Source: Spodoptera frugiperda | Lineage: Eukaryota > Arthropoda > Insecta > Lepidoptera > Noctuidae | Direction: 5' to 3' | NCBI RefSeq assembly: GCF_023101765.2 | Contig: NC_064226.1 | Location: 2,100,001 to 2,164,000 of the forward strand | Length of the DNA: 64,000 nt | Notes under the pieces: model-generated | Seen by the model: the letters and a program-made list of their open reading frames with translations, nothing else | Database searches by the model: none | What the model was told of the DNA's origin: nothing | Program-made: the position numbers and the translations under genes | Shown: one piece after another, positions 33,325 through 45,025 of the stretch | How positions within the stretch are numbered: the first letter of the stretch is position 1 | Layout: the number at the start of each line of letters is the position of its first letter

Positions 33325-33540
33325 ACGTCACGCCTTTTATCCCCAAAGGGGTAGGCAGAGGTGCACATTACGGCATGTAATGCCGCTATAAAATGTACAC
33401 CGACTTTTCACTACATGTGTTATAAGTCCCATGTAATAGGGGGTGAGCCTATTGCCATATACTGGGCACAATTCCAGACTCCATGTTACTACTGAGATTT
33501 TTTCGAAATACCGAAAAAAGCCCAATATTACTTTGTATAT
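33325..33540 (-). mobile_element. SINE B, reverse copy
   Basis: ACGTCACGCCTTTTATCCCC, GGCAGAGGTGCACATTACGG, GTTATAAGTCCCATGTAATA and GGTGAGCCTATTGCC in reverse family order. Confidence 0.75.
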
Positions 33541-34590
33541 ACTTAACATTTTATTAAAACGTGCTACTGTTCTACTTATCCATTAGAAATATGTAGTTAC
33601 AATAGGTCATAAAGTCACATCTACTTCTTCAGGAAACAAAGGTCTAATGATACACCAAGTACTACGTAATATGACCATGTACCTGCAGTGAACCGTATAC
33701 AATTTACATACTGTGATACAATCTGTACTGAAGGACATGACTAATATTAATTTTATTCGTTAAGTGGTTTAGTTGTTTGTTGAATGTGGAACAATTAATA
33801 ACAAGGTATTTAGCGTAGTAATTTTACCGATCAATTAAAAAAAACAGGCGAAAGTTCAAACAATAAACGAGAATCCATTAGAGAAACTGTTTAGGACCAT
33901 GATAATTGAGAATTTAAAAATAAAACACATTTCTTTTTTCTTGAACTTTTATTTATCTTAAATGGAAAACAACAGTTAATGTATGCTCTTAAAGTAAAGG
34001 TAGGCTTTTTAGACCGTTAAAGTAAAGTATAAACCTTCTCATTTTTTTATTAACTTTTCTTTTCAATATAATATATTTTATTTACAAAAATATAATCATA
34101 CTTCTCAAAGATAGGTTTTTAAGTGCATGACCTTCAAAAGAAACAAAAAATATTACCTCGAAAACTCGTCCACAAAAAATCATGAACTGATCGATTCCTA
34201 CGATAAGTACCTATTACCTACAATACATGGTAATTGTGACCCACAAAAACATCCCATTATTATAATTATGATGAACTACTAAAATTAACAAAAAACTTTG
34301 GCCATTATTCTAGAAGTTATTGATAAAATATTAACTGTTGAATGAATATTGAGTCGTTTTACTGTATAGATACGTATTGCACAACTCTTATTACTTTACC
34401 AAACACAATTCTAAGAACTAAATTCATAAAATATATTTATTTTCTATTAAAAAACTATTTATGACTTCATGTATCCATGAACTTACAACATGTATGAAAC
34501 AAGATAGGAAAAACTAAAATAAATGGAATTCACAATGTATTAATAACAACCCAAAATATGACAAATCTGATCCACCACAAAAACGACTGC
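33541..34590. other. intergenic, nothing recognised
   Basis: AT-rich DNA, no coding character on either strand. Confidence 0.4.
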
Positions 34591-34617
34591 CAACTAAAGT
34601 GAATTCCTTCCCTTCAA

Positions 34618-34845
34618 TTACTTTTTATTGGGAGTTCCTCAAGGTTCCGAACTAGGTCCTATGCATTTTTACTGCCGGAGCTGCGGACTACCTAGCGGGT
34701 TTACCGAGGCTCCGGATCGAAAAGCAGGAGAAGGAACGGGGTGGTTTTTAGTCAGTAAGAGTCTGACACTCCCTCTCGCCTTACCCAAGGCGGGAGAAGT
34801 CATTGGATGATTTTCCCCCCTCAAAAAAAAAATGCATTTTTACTG
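34618..34845 (+). mobile_element. RT relic split by retroposon C with 14-bp TSD
   Basis: Before the insertion the plus strand reads [16 protein letters not shown], the PQGS box of a non-LTR RT. Retroposon C occupies 34675-34831, ending in poly(A). The sequence ATGCATTTTTACTG flanks it exactly at 34661-34674 and 34832-34845. This defines the true ends and orientation of this copy of family C. Confidence 0.75.
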
Positions 34846-35604
34846 AAGCAAGTGTGAATAATCACATTTCAGGACATATTGTGTTTCATTACAAAACATT
34901 TATTAAACGATAAGAAAATTGTCTAAAAATTGCTCATATAAATCAGTAATTTTATGATTCCATTTAAATACTAATTCTTAAATCTGTTGAGTTTTAACAA
35001 CTTACCACTGTACTAAAATTCATTTAATGATTACTTAGCAATTGTATCCGAACAAGATCGTTTTAAAGAATACTTAAGTATAATCATTAAATAAATGTCT
35101 CTGCATACAGCATTTAGTTTCCAGGAAATACTTTCCCTATCAACTCAATTAATGACATATTAACAATTTCATAGAAATAATTAACAAGGAAGACTTGCGT
35201 TGCTTTTTTACCATCATAGACTTGATAATGGTAAAAACTCAGTACAAGTAAAAAATCAGCACGTTTCACAGTAATAAAGGCGACATTTTTCCATGCTTTA
35301 GTCACGAGTAGCAGATAATACTGTCAATAATAATTGCTACAGACCTATTGTGAGCTGACATACTAATAGAATTAATAGCAATTATCTGCTGCACCTAGCA
35401 ATCATTATAATCAATTAATTGATTACCATGTGTCTCCTGTTCCCATTTAGTAGGCGCTGTAACGATTTAATTATCACCTACTTGTATCTACAGATGATTA
35501 TAGTTATCTTAGTTTTATTAATAACATGAAATCACACCTTTTGTTTCCTTCTCAGTTAACTTACGTCCAATTTCAACAACCTATCTATTCTGATAAATTG
35601 TTTC
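34846..35604. other. intergenic, nothing recognised
   Basis: AT-rich DNA; the surrounding RT relic has no further recognisable motif here. Confidence 0.35.
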
Positions 35605-36045
35605 ATCAGGTGTAGTTTATTATTCGGATCTTGTTGAGTCTCGAGCGAATTTCCGTGCGTTTAGGCGTTTTAGCCATACCTATTATTGGAAGCAAGTATA
35701 ACAGCTCACGCATAGGACCCATTTAGTATTTTAGTTTTAAGTAAAATTTCCGTGATGCTTGGCGACTGGGCTTCTCCTAGTTCTGCAGTCTCTTTTGTGC
35801 CGATAGGCTTAAGTCATTCTGTCTCCTGTATTAAATTCACCGAAGGAAGTGGAAACTATCGTTTTCTTTTTCTTCCTCTAATAACATCTTCTGATTTGTT
35901 TCGTTGCGGAATCCAAGGCAGTCATTCATGTCTCTAGGACGCGCCGAACTTCAATGTTCCGGTGTTTTCATTTTTGTATCTACTGTAGATACTGGCTTAT
36001 AGGAGTTGCATCAGTACGGGAAGTTGTGGCTTGTCCCAAAAAAAA
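35605..36045 (+). mobile_element. LINE family E, 3' end
   Basis: Plus-strand copy matching the reverse complement of 9520-9970: TTTAGGCGTTTT, TATTATTGGAAGCAAGTATA, ACGCGCCGAACTTCAATGTT, ending GGCTTGTCCC plus an A run. Confidence 0.7.
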
Positions 36046-36566
36046 ACCCATAGTTATCCTTAATAAATGGACTACCTGACACAACAATAATTATTAAATA
36101 CGAATAAGTAGTTCCAGAGATTTCTACGTTCAAAAATACAAACAAACAAACTCTTCAGCTTTATAGAGATATAAAAATATTAGGTAGGTAAATTCCTGTC
36201 GTTTTATAACTGGCAATATACAAATGAGTGGTACATTGCAACAAAATTATCCACAGGAGTTACCTTTTCTTTAGAATTTAGATTAAGTATTTAACCACAA
36301 ACTACATACATAAAAAGTTTGAAGTAATTCCTAAGAAAATTAAATCAAATAAAAATCTGTCTGTGTATATCTGTATAATATTTTTACTCGTAATCATAAT
36401 CGCCACTTACGCATATCATTAGAATGTTATATAATCCTTCCGCAACAAAACGAACCGGTTGCCAAACTTTTCATACCATTAAATATAAATATGTATAATA
36501 ATATAGAGTACAATTAGGCGATACTTTCCGGAAATCTATACTACACTAACAATACAATATTTTTTT
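36046..36566. other. intergenic, minor repeats
   Basis: Includes AAACAAACTCTTCAGCTTTA near 36143 (shared with 23 kb and 49.8 kb). No gene. Confidence 0.35.
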
Positions 36567-36712
36567 GTTTTTATTCCGCTTGTATATGTATATCAGCACG
36601 ATCTCGACAGGCAACAAAACACTCGTCATATGCTTTGCTCGGAGCATCTTCAGAAGTCGGCGGCTCTCGCAGCTTGAGCTGCATAAAATAAATCTACAAG
36701 TGGAATAAAAAC
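36567..36712 (-). other. 37-aa ORF enclosed by an 18-bp inverted repeat
   Basis: Arms 36567-36584 and 36695-36712 (TTTTATTCC.CTTGTA, one mismatch) enclose a minus-strand ORF from ATG 36684 to TAA 36571. The peptide starts MQLKLREPPTSEDAPSKAY and contains CFVACRDRAD. Too small to classify. It could be a MITE carrying a captured exon, or a chance frame. No signal peptide. Confidence 0.35.
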
Positions 36713-37164
36713 TAAAAATTTATTGTAAGTATTAGTGTTAGTGAATTTGTAAAATGTTTAAAATATCATCATAATTTTAATTTGTAAGTCCTATTAGAAT
36801 TTCAAATTAACAAATACCTAAATTAATTTATCATTCCAATAACGAGATGCATCGAAATGTCACTGAGTAAAATATAAAAAGTCCCAAAAAAGTTAAACCA
36901 GATTACCTACATACCTACCTACCTACTAACTTACACCTACACAACCAAAAAACTTGTTTAGAGTTTTAATACCAAAAAAATTATATTACTGTCGGTTTGT
37001 AGGAATCATAATTTTTCAACCTCATCTAGAGCTGATAAAAATTAAAGAACATTGTGTTAAAAGTATTAATCTATTTTTGAGTTAAGAAAGGCTTTTAAAT
37101 AATTTGCTTGTCGAGGAGAATAATGATTTTTTTTATTTATTAATTTACATCAGGCAACGAAGGC

Positions 37165-37385
37165 CCATATCAATTTAAGACCCTTCAGACCACCACAGAT
37201 TGAACCCAGTAAGGTTAATGCCCGGGACCATGCGATGCGGGATGCCAGACTCCACCGAGACTGCTGACGACTAAGCAGATTACCGGGACCCAGGCTCAAA
37301 GCAGGAGTAGGAATGGGATGGTTTTTTACTCAGAAAAGTCTGACATTCCCTCTCACTTCACTTGGGAGAAGACACTTGGAGTGAC
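37165..37385 (+). mobile_element. retroposon C, degraded forward copy
   Basis: CAGACCACCACAGATTGAAC, AGCAGATTACCGGGACCCAG, GGATGGTTTTTTACTCAGAA and GGGAGAAGACACTTGGAGTG follow family order with many changes; no clear poly(A). Confidence 0.5.
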
Positions 37386-37745
37386 CTATGTTTGATAATG
37401 GACGTCTAGAAGTTGATATAATAAAGATGATGATTAATCATTCATGTTTTAATTTGGTAATAAACCACATAATAATTTTGTGCTTTGCTCACATTCCATT
37501 CAAGTTTTGCAACATTTTAATTTTCTTAATACAAACAAAAAAGTTAGCATTATTAGCATTACTATTTAGCATAACTAATAGATGCAGATTTCCTTTTGAA
37601 TAATTTCACTGGGGTTTTTAATCTAACTGGTTAGTAGAAGGAAGAACCGGGGGAAATACCTAGTGGTCGAATTTAAATCAAAAGAGGCAAATTTTTCATA
37701 CGGCAACCAGTTCCGTTGAAAGGTGCACGAATCCATTGTAGCAAA

Positions 37746-39084
37746 ATGTTGCTTGGCACTGTGTTCCTTATGTTGTTTCTTACTTGTGTTAACACTGCTC
37801 CAGGTATGTACTTTTTATTATCATTATCTATAATATAGATTATTTTATCTGCAATATCAGTTTTATGCATTTGGGTATCAATTTCACCATAAATATGTCT
37901 TTCATTGTCTTCTTTACTATTAAGTATCACACAGATAATACTTTTGCCATTTACTCAATCAATAAAACTAAAATTGCTTTGATTTTTTTCTGTTGCTTTT
38001 GCTCTTATCGTTTTAATATTGTAAAAAATGTTTCTTCTTGAACAGGTTTTTCACCTGTGTCAAACGTTTTATTGTATGTTGATTTTTGTATCATAATAAT
38101 CAAACACAAATTCGATCCAACTACCTTATTCTTTGTATTTTCAAATGTTACTATCGTTAAAACCTTATACTTTACCTTCTTCAATCAAAATTTTATTTTT
38201 CTTTTTTCAGACCCGCGCCATACCCAGGTGACTCTCATCCGTGACAGTTTACTTGGCTTCAACTTCGAGGGAGGAGACAAAAAAGCATCGGGCACGCTTG
38301 ACGGGACCAGAACCATTGACATTGATTTACCCGACGAAGCTGGTAACATACACTGACATAATATCTATTTTTTTTAAGATGATGTGGGAAAGTGTAATAT
38401 TGTTAACCTTACAATATGTATGAGACGTTTTCCGTAAAAATCGTGAATTTAATATTAACTTTAGAGAGCAAAACGTACCCTCAGTACGAATTTGCTTTAA
38501 GTTTAAAGTAATCAAAATGAGCATGTTCGGCGCTTTGATTGGTTGATTTTGAACCAATGGCTGTTGATGAACGTAAAGCAAAGTCATACTAAGGTTACTG
38601 TTATTTTTTTTATGAAACTTGCCGGTAATCGAGCAGACGTATTACCTGATGGTAAGCAATCGCCGTTCATGGACACTTGAAACACCAGAGGCTTTACAAG
38701 TGCGTTGTTGTTCGGGAATGGGGATGGGGAAAATTAGAAAGGAGAGAATTGGGCCTCCGGTAACCTCACTCACACAACGAAACACAACGCAAACGATGTT
38801 TCACGTCGGTTTTCTGTGAAGCCGTGGTATCACTCCGGTCGAGCCGGCCCATTCGTGCCGAAGCATGGCTCTCCCACACTTAAATGTTATACTTGAATAA
38901 GAAAGAAAAAGTATATAATAAAGAATCTTTAATTTCAGCTGATAAAGCACCAGAGATAACTCTACTCGAGAACGTGAACTCCGGCGCAGGGATTGCTTTG
39001 GGCGCCAACGTCGATATAGACGCCATTATTGTTGCGAAGGACAAGTTTCTTGCCGGGAAGTTTCCATTCTGGAGAAAAAGATAA
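37746..39084 (+). CDS. P1: small secreted two-repeat protein, 111 aa
   Basis: Three exons: 37746-37803, 38211-38342, 38939-39084, all introns phase 1 (CCAG|GTATGT; TTTCAG|AC; GCTG|GTAACA; TTTCAG|CT). Exon 1 is a signal peptide ([19 protein letters not shown]). Exon 2 encodes [20 protein letters not shown] plus [15 protein letters not shown]. Exon 3 encodes [20 protein letters not shown] and ends [13 protein letters not shown]. Exons 2 and 3 share the pattern [VI]-T-L-[IL]-x-[DN]-[SV] followed by Gly/Ala/Phe residues, so the mature protein looks like two diverged repeats. P2 and P3 have the same structure. AATAAA at 39103-39108. Intron 2 contains an R1 repeat. No cysteine in the mature part. 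Function unknown; secretion is predicted from exon 1. Confidence 0.8.
38612..38882 (+). repeat. interspersed repeat R1 inside P1 intron 2
   Basis: Complete forward copy (GTAATCGAGCAGACG, CTGATGGTAAGCAATCGCC, GAGCCGGCCCATTCGTGCCG, GAAGCATGGCTCTCCCACAC), ending about 56 bases before the exon 3 acceptor. Confidence 0.8.
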
Positions 39085-39109
39085 ATTTGTGAATTCTATT
39101 TAAATAAAA

Positions 39110-40084
39110 TCAAAATCAACCTCTCTTAAATTTTAAGGATCCCCCAAGGCAAAATAGGTGACACTTAACGATACCAATCTGTAAGTAATACCTAAAGGTA
39201 AAATGTTAGTTTTGATGGTACACGTTAAGCAACTCTTAGTTAAGAGTTAGTATAGAAATGGTTGGTAAATATGATCATGACAGCCTGTTTTACCGTCTTA
39301 AATTTAGTACCCGATAAACATATGTGATAGTACGACAACAAGCTTATTTATGTATTTCGCTTTTAAGGTGTTTAAAAATAATAAATATTTTCTTTTTTAA
39401 AAAGGATCATGTTTTATTTATTTTTTACCCGCTCCATAAATGCTTGTTTTAAGTCTGAAAAATACTATGTTAAAAACCGCATCAAAATCGGTTCACTCAA
39501 ACGCGAGATAATATCGCACAAACCTACATACAATATGCAGGTTAAACTAAGAAAACAAAACGATTAAAAATAACTTGTACGCAGAAAGATGAAAATTGTA
39601 CAAAAAATATCATTTGTTTTGTTGTTATACACACAAACATGCAGTTATAAAATTGAAATAAATAACATGTTTTATTAAAGAAATATGTACCTACCAATCA
39701 TATTCGTTTTTTTTTTCTCGTTTTTAATAAAACCTGTATTGTAAGCTGTGGATTCCAAAAGGAGAAATGTCTTTTTATTATTATTTTTAAAACTTTGTCC
39801 TATGGTTTTTGGTACAGAAAAGAACTGACACATTCTGCAGGTTGGCCCAGATGCTATTTCAGGCGTACAATGATACTCTAAATTGTTTAGTTGAATATGG
39901 ACAAACACAATTCACAGTAAATACAAGGAAAATCTTTTTCAAATATTTTTTAGAAGTATTCTAAGCACCTGCTTCACCACCATCAATTATTCATAATTAT
40001 AAGTAAACTTATATGACAGAAAGTTGAGATAAATTAGGTTTTAAATTCAAATTTTTCTCCCAAACGCACGGCATGTCGCAAAGA
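39110..40084. other. intergenic
   Basis: No gene. Around 39470-39530 the sequence AAAACCGCATCAAAATCGGT is typical of Helitron-like debris and resembles 50780-50800 in reverse. Confidence 0.35.
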
Positions 40085-40283
40085 GCTAACAGACCACCAC
40101 AGATGAGGCCCTGTCGGGCTGATACCCGACCCGGAGCTGTGGACCTGCCGGATTACCGGGGCTCCTGTTCGAAGAGCAGGAGTAGGAACAGAGTGGTTTT
40201 TAGCTAGTAAGAGTCTAACACTCCCTCTTGTCTCAGCCACAGCGGGAAAAGCAACTGGATGATATTCACCACTCAAAAAAAAA
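40085..40283 (+). mobile_element. retroposon C, forward copy
   Basis: CAGACCACCACAGATGAGGC, GGATTACCGGGGCTCCTG, GAGTGGTTTTTAGCTAGTAA, ending with an A run at 40274-40283. Confidence 0.7.
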
Positions 40284-41440
40284 TACTTCAAATGGTTCTG
40301 GTACCTACATAGCAGCTATTCAGACATTGTGAAACAAAAGATAAATCTTTTTTTTTTGTAAGCAAAGCTGTCTAGTAAAATCTGTTTTACTTTGTGACAC
40401 CAGTATTTTTCTAAAACATGAGTAATTCCTAAACCGTCTACATATTGATACTAAAGCTACCAATGAGGATAAAAATTCATTTTTTGTATAATTCGGAGAT
40501 GCTGGGGATCATGTTACGGGTGGTTGACTTAAATAACAAACATAAACCACCATTAAAGAAACTCGTTTTTAATACATTAGTGAGCATTTGAGACAATCTG
40601 TTTGTTTGTAGATATAGAGTTATTAATAATATCCACTTCATAGAATTTACAACGATATGTATCAAATCATTAAAGCTAATATAAAACTCCAATAACATTA
40701 TCATTTCCAATTTAAACTACGGACAGATATATTTCTCTAAGGGTGCTTTTCCACAAAAAATGTGCTATGCTAATTTACTGTGGATGCCTTTGGCTTTCAA
40801 CAATTATATTCATTGTAGCTTAGCACTGGTGGCAACGGACTTGTTGTTGACACCCCTGATGTCGCCTAAGACGGGAAAATTAATTGGATGATTTTTTTTT
40901 CCGCCACTTTCTAGTTTTATATAGTGCATGCTGTGAAACTCTATTATTGGCTTAAGAGCCTCATGTCACATATACCATATCATGTACTTAGAAAGTAAAC
41001 TGTAGAGTTTCCTATAAATAAATAAATAAAATAAAAATAAATGATTTTCCCCCCTCATCGGATCGATTGTCTTCATGTTATAATATACAGTTAACTTACA
41101 CACACCTTAGGTGATAAAGTGAGAATACAAGTCTTACTTCAGTCAAGAACTTCTGTGGTCAAGAAGAATGAATGGTAGATTCCTATAAAGTATGAGAAAA
41201 ATTTTAACAATAGGTACCTCAATAACACTAATATTAGGTAGGTATTGTTTTTCTTTATGATAATTCAATTCTTTTAAATGCATAATCATAAAATATTGTA
41301 AACTAGTTTTCACGATAACTAGTTATTTAAAAGAAATAACAATAATTATTGTCACCTTTCCTCAATATACCGGTATATATTATAAGGTATTTTGTGGCAT
41401 TATAAGGAAGTCTGTCCGAATAATGTAACTAGTGAATTCC
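40284..41440. other. intergenic with a half MITE
   Basis: 40741-40827 matches one end of the inner MITE of 22.2 kb (GGGTGCTTTTCCACA, TGTGCTATGCTAATTTACTG). Short pieces of the retroposon C tail are near 40865 and 41040. No gene. Confidence 0.4.
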
Positions 41441-41450
41441 ATGTCAAACA

Positions 41451-41490
41451 TATTTATACTAATTTAGTATCTTCAAAGTTCGAGATCAGT
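41451..41490 (+). promoter_or_regulatory. core promoter of P2
   Basis: TATTTATA at 41451-41458 and TCAGT at 41486-41490, about 35 apart; the leader to the ATG at 41516 would be about 28 nt. Confidence 0.5.
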
Positions 41491-41515
41491 TTCATTTGTT
41501 CGTTGTGTTAGCAAG

Positions 41516-43106
41516 ATGGCGCGTAGTTCTGTGTGCTTGTTTTTGTTCCTGTTGTCCTATGTATACACAGCTCCAGGTAATGGGCTTTATCTATTAAAAT
41601 ATTTATAGTCAAATAATCTTTCTATTTCTATCGCAGTTTGTTAGTAATCTTCATTTATTTGAATATACCTATACACTTTATTGCATACAATGTTATGTTC
41701 AAAATGCAATTTTAAAGCGTGAATTACTTAAGTGAATTAATAAGTAAATTAATACGTTAAAGATCTACGATAAGCTAGTTTCCTACAAGTCAAATTCAAT
41801 ACTTTTATAGAAATGTCAAAAAAGATATCTTGTATGAATTTTGTATGAGATACAGGCGTCACAACGTCGTCATATTTTTACGTCAAATACAGGCTTGTTT
41901 CTAAATAATTTGAATATTAAATAGATCTTCAAATCAATTAATGCATTTTGTATATTATATTGTATCTATTGTATTTTAAAGTTTTGTGTATAATACCGAA
42001 GTGAACGGCAGTCGAATTGGTACTTGTCGTTGGTAGGTTTCGAACCAGCACCACCATGTAAGAGAAGCGGACGTCTTAAACCTCCGTACCACCACGACAA
42101 TAAAATATACTTAAACCATCTATGACCTAAAACTCTTCTTTATATTTCCAGTGCCAGAAAATGCGAAAATATCTTTGATCAGAAACAGTAGCTTCGGTTT
42201 CGGGTTGGCGGCGGGCAAGAGTAAAACTGCTGGCATTTTTGAAGGAAACAATAATTTTAACATATTCAAAGATATAGGTAAGGTATAATGCACTACATCT
42301 TATAAATATACAATGTGATAGGGGTGGGACTTCTAACCCGTTAAGGCTGAGTACTACATCTAATTTTATCGTCAAAAAAATAATATGGGGGGTTGAACCC
42401 CTAATTGAAAATATTAAAAATAGTGATTTTTTCGGTAAAAATTATTCACAAATGTTTTTTTTTTCTCACCAAAACATTATCAAACATATGAAAAAAGTAA
42501 TGAATTAGTTAGCCAAGGTTATTAGCTACCGTTTGTCGTTTTTTGCATTTATTATTAATATTTTATATTAATTATCTCTTTCATATGTGTTAACAGCAGA
42601 GTTAAATGAATTCATCACCACCAATTCTTTTCCACGGGTAAAGAGTTTATTAAGGAACTACATACTTATTAAAAAGAGTTGAAACTTATTTAACCGACTT
42701 AAAAAATAGTAGGTTCTCAGTTCACTTGTATGTATGTATGTTTGTGCGCGATTTATTATCTCACGAAGGGCTGAACTGATTTTGATGCGGATTTCAGCAT
42801 AGTATTTTGGAAACTTAGGAGAAAGTTTTAGGGATATTACCTGACTTAAAAAAATTAAGGCGGTAAAGAAATGATTCCGTTAACAGTAATTCTTTCATAG
42901 TCGCAAGCCTCAAGCATTTTTTTCTTTAAATTTAATCATCTATGAATGACCATTAATTTTTTTTACTACTTTCAGGCGGGAGACGTCCAGACTTCACCCT
43001 TCTTGAGAACGTGAACTCAGGCGCAGCTTTTGCTTTCGATCAAAGTATCAGCATTGGTGTTATAAAGAACAATATCTTTGGTGGTAAGAATCCATTTTCG
43101 GGATAG
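41516..43106 (+). CDS. P2: small secreted two-repeat protein, 105 aa
   Basis: Exons 41516-41576, 42152-42277 and 42976-43106, all phase 1 (CCAG|GTAATG; TTTCCAG|TG; ATAG|GTAAGG; TTTCAG|GC). Signal peptide MARSSVCLFLFLLSYVYTAP. Exon 2 gives AKISLIRNSSFGFGLAAGKS and then a segment rich in Gly, Asn and Phe (GIFEGNNNFNIFKDI). Exon 3 gives [20 protein letters not shown], a SIGVIKNNIFGG stretch and NPFSG. It aligns in order with P1 and P3, and SLIRNSSFGFG is nearly the P3 motif. The internal similarity of exons 2 and 3 is again visible. Function unknown. Direction and spacing (about 2-4 kb between genes) show a tandem array. Confidence 0.8.
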
Positions 43107-43344
43107 AAATAAGAAAAATAAGATCTAAGAAATTTATAAAATATAATTGGACACAAAAGTTATAAAACTTGCGTTCTGATGGAACAGATTTTAAGCATTA
43201 GTAATTTCATTTTGTGTTGTGATACTCTTTTCGTCACTAATTTTTATTTTGTATCTTGTGATATGTAATGAAAAGGTTCATTCTTGAATAATTGATTTTC
43301 CCTACAAGAAATTGTACTGCCTGACTCTCTCCATTTTTTGCGCC

Positions 43345-43565
43345 TGATCTGATGCTAAGCAATCGCCGCCGCCCATGAACACCCGAAACACCAGAGGCGT
43401 TACAAAAGCGTTGCCGGCCTTTTAGGAGTTACGAATTTGTTGTTGGGAAATGGGGAATGGAAGAGATTGGGAAGGGTAAGCGTTGTCTCACGTCCGTTTT
43501 CTGTGAGGCCGTGGTATCACTCTGGTTGAGCCGGGTGATTCATGCCGAAGCATGGCTCTCCCAAA
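43345..43565 (+). repeat. interspersed repeat R1
   Basis: CTGATGCTAAGCAATCGCCG, CACCAGAGGCGTTACAAAAG and GCCGTGGTATCACTCTGGTT; an internal part is deleted. Confidence 0.7.
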
Positions 43566-43894
43566 GACACAAATAATTTGGGTTGTTTCTTTCATACTAC
43601 ATCAGACCGTATAAAGTTGCACTGCTACGCTGTAAAATTCCTTGTAGCCCACAAAAGTTTATCATGTTTATACTAAAACGTTTAAAATTAAGTTCTAATG
43701 TGATCTTGAATGTGACATTGACTGACTTTATTTATTTATTAATAAAATAATATTTGTAATTAAAATATAGTTATTGTAGAACTTAAATGTAGTTTTATTG
43801 AAATTCCATGCAGAGTTCAGGAAAAGTCTTTTCTGTTAAACGAACGTAAGTTGGTTTTAAACAAAGGTCGTGGTATAACTCCGGTCCAATATTT

Positions 43895-44130
43895 TTAAAG
43901 GGGGGAATATCATCATTTGACTTCTCCCGCCTTAGGCGAGGCGAGAGGGAGTGTCAGACTCTTTCTGACTAAAAACCACCCCTATCCTACTTCTGCTTTT
44001 CGAGCCGGAGTCCCGGTAAATCCGCTAGGTAGTCCGCAGCTCCGGATCAGACATCAGCCCTACTGGGCCCCATCTGTGATGGTCTGGTGGCTTTTTGAGG
44101 CACGCGCAGAATGCGACGCTCCGACTTCGG
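43895..44130 (-). mobile_element. retroposon C, longest reverse copy
   Basis: GACTTCTCCCGCCTTAGGCG, CTGACTAAAAACCACCCC, GGTAGTCCGCAGCTCCGGAT, CATCAGCCCTACTGGGCCCC, then CTTTTTGAGGCACGCGCAGA, which extends the family beyond the other copies. Confidence 0.7.
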
Positions 44131-44444
44131 TCCAGCTAGCATGTTTAAATACTGCAGATCAATGGATTTCGTAAATTTTTTATTTTTTTAATTAAAATAA
44201 TAGCTTTGTGTTATAACAAATCATACAAGTATCATTCTAACCTTGGCCAATGAAATTGATTGCATTTTATTAACGTCTCATACTAGTTTTTGATGTTTAA
44301 TTTTTAGACTTTTTTTATTGATGATTACATAAAGATCCTGCTCGTAATCAGCCGAAGCAGACATTAGAAGGATGTGAGAAAATGTCAAAATGTCGTTAAT
44401 ATCACGTATCTTAGCTTATGGATTCCTTACAATTTTTATAGGTT

Positions 44445-44730
44445 TTTTTATGTTATAAGCCAGTAAAGGAGCAGACGTACCATCTGATGGTAAGCAATCG
44501 CCGCCGCCCATGGTCACCCGAAGCAGCAAAAGCGTTACACGTGCGTTACCGGTCTTTTGGGAGTTAGGAATAAAAGGGTTGTTAGGGAAAAAGGGAATTA
44601 GGAAGGAGTGGATCTCCGGTAATCTCACTCACACAACGCAAGAGTTCTTTCACTTTGGTTTTTTGTATGGCCGTGTATCACTCCGGTCGAGCCGGCCCTT
44701 TCGGTGGCGAAGCATGGCTCTCCCACACTT
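44445..44730 (+). repeat. interspersed repeat R1
   Basis: GGTAAGCAATCGCCGCCGCC near 44490, AAGCGTTACACGTGCGTTAC, and the end CACTCCGGTCGAGCCGGCCC / GAAGCATGGCTCTCCCACAC. Confidence 0.75.
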
Positions 44731-44954
44731 TAAGGTTGATGAAAAAGATTTTAAACATGCAATAATGTAAACTATATAAAAATAAATATGAGTAATTAAT
44801 GAATGTAAGACAACATACAAGAAAAATGGGACCAAGAAAGGACCTACTGCACAGTCGGTAAGGAGTTCATACCTATATACATTTTGATAACTTATTTTTT
44901 ATTTATACATCTAAATCATAATCAAATTCAGAATCTCGTTATCGAATTGGTTTT

Positions 44955-44991
44955 TATATTTATATGAGGTCGGCGTGAATCGAGACACAGT
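44955..44991 (+). promoter_or_regulatory. core promoter of P3
   Basis: TATATTTATATGA at 44955-44967 and ACAGT at 44987-44991 with GAGGTCGGCGTGAATCGAG between them. The same block stands before P4. Confidence 0.65.
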
Positions 44992-45025
44992 AACCAGTTG
45001 TCTGCATACAAGTTTACAAGTCAAT

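Noticed and set aside
40034..40291. 85-codon minus ORF
   Set aside because: Lies wholly in retroposon C and repeats the frame seen in other copies; no independent gene evidence.
42597..42680. Extra exon in P2 intron 2 after TGTTAACAG
   Set aside because: Residues show no similarity to the P motifs, and skipping to exon 3 from its possible donor would shift the frame.
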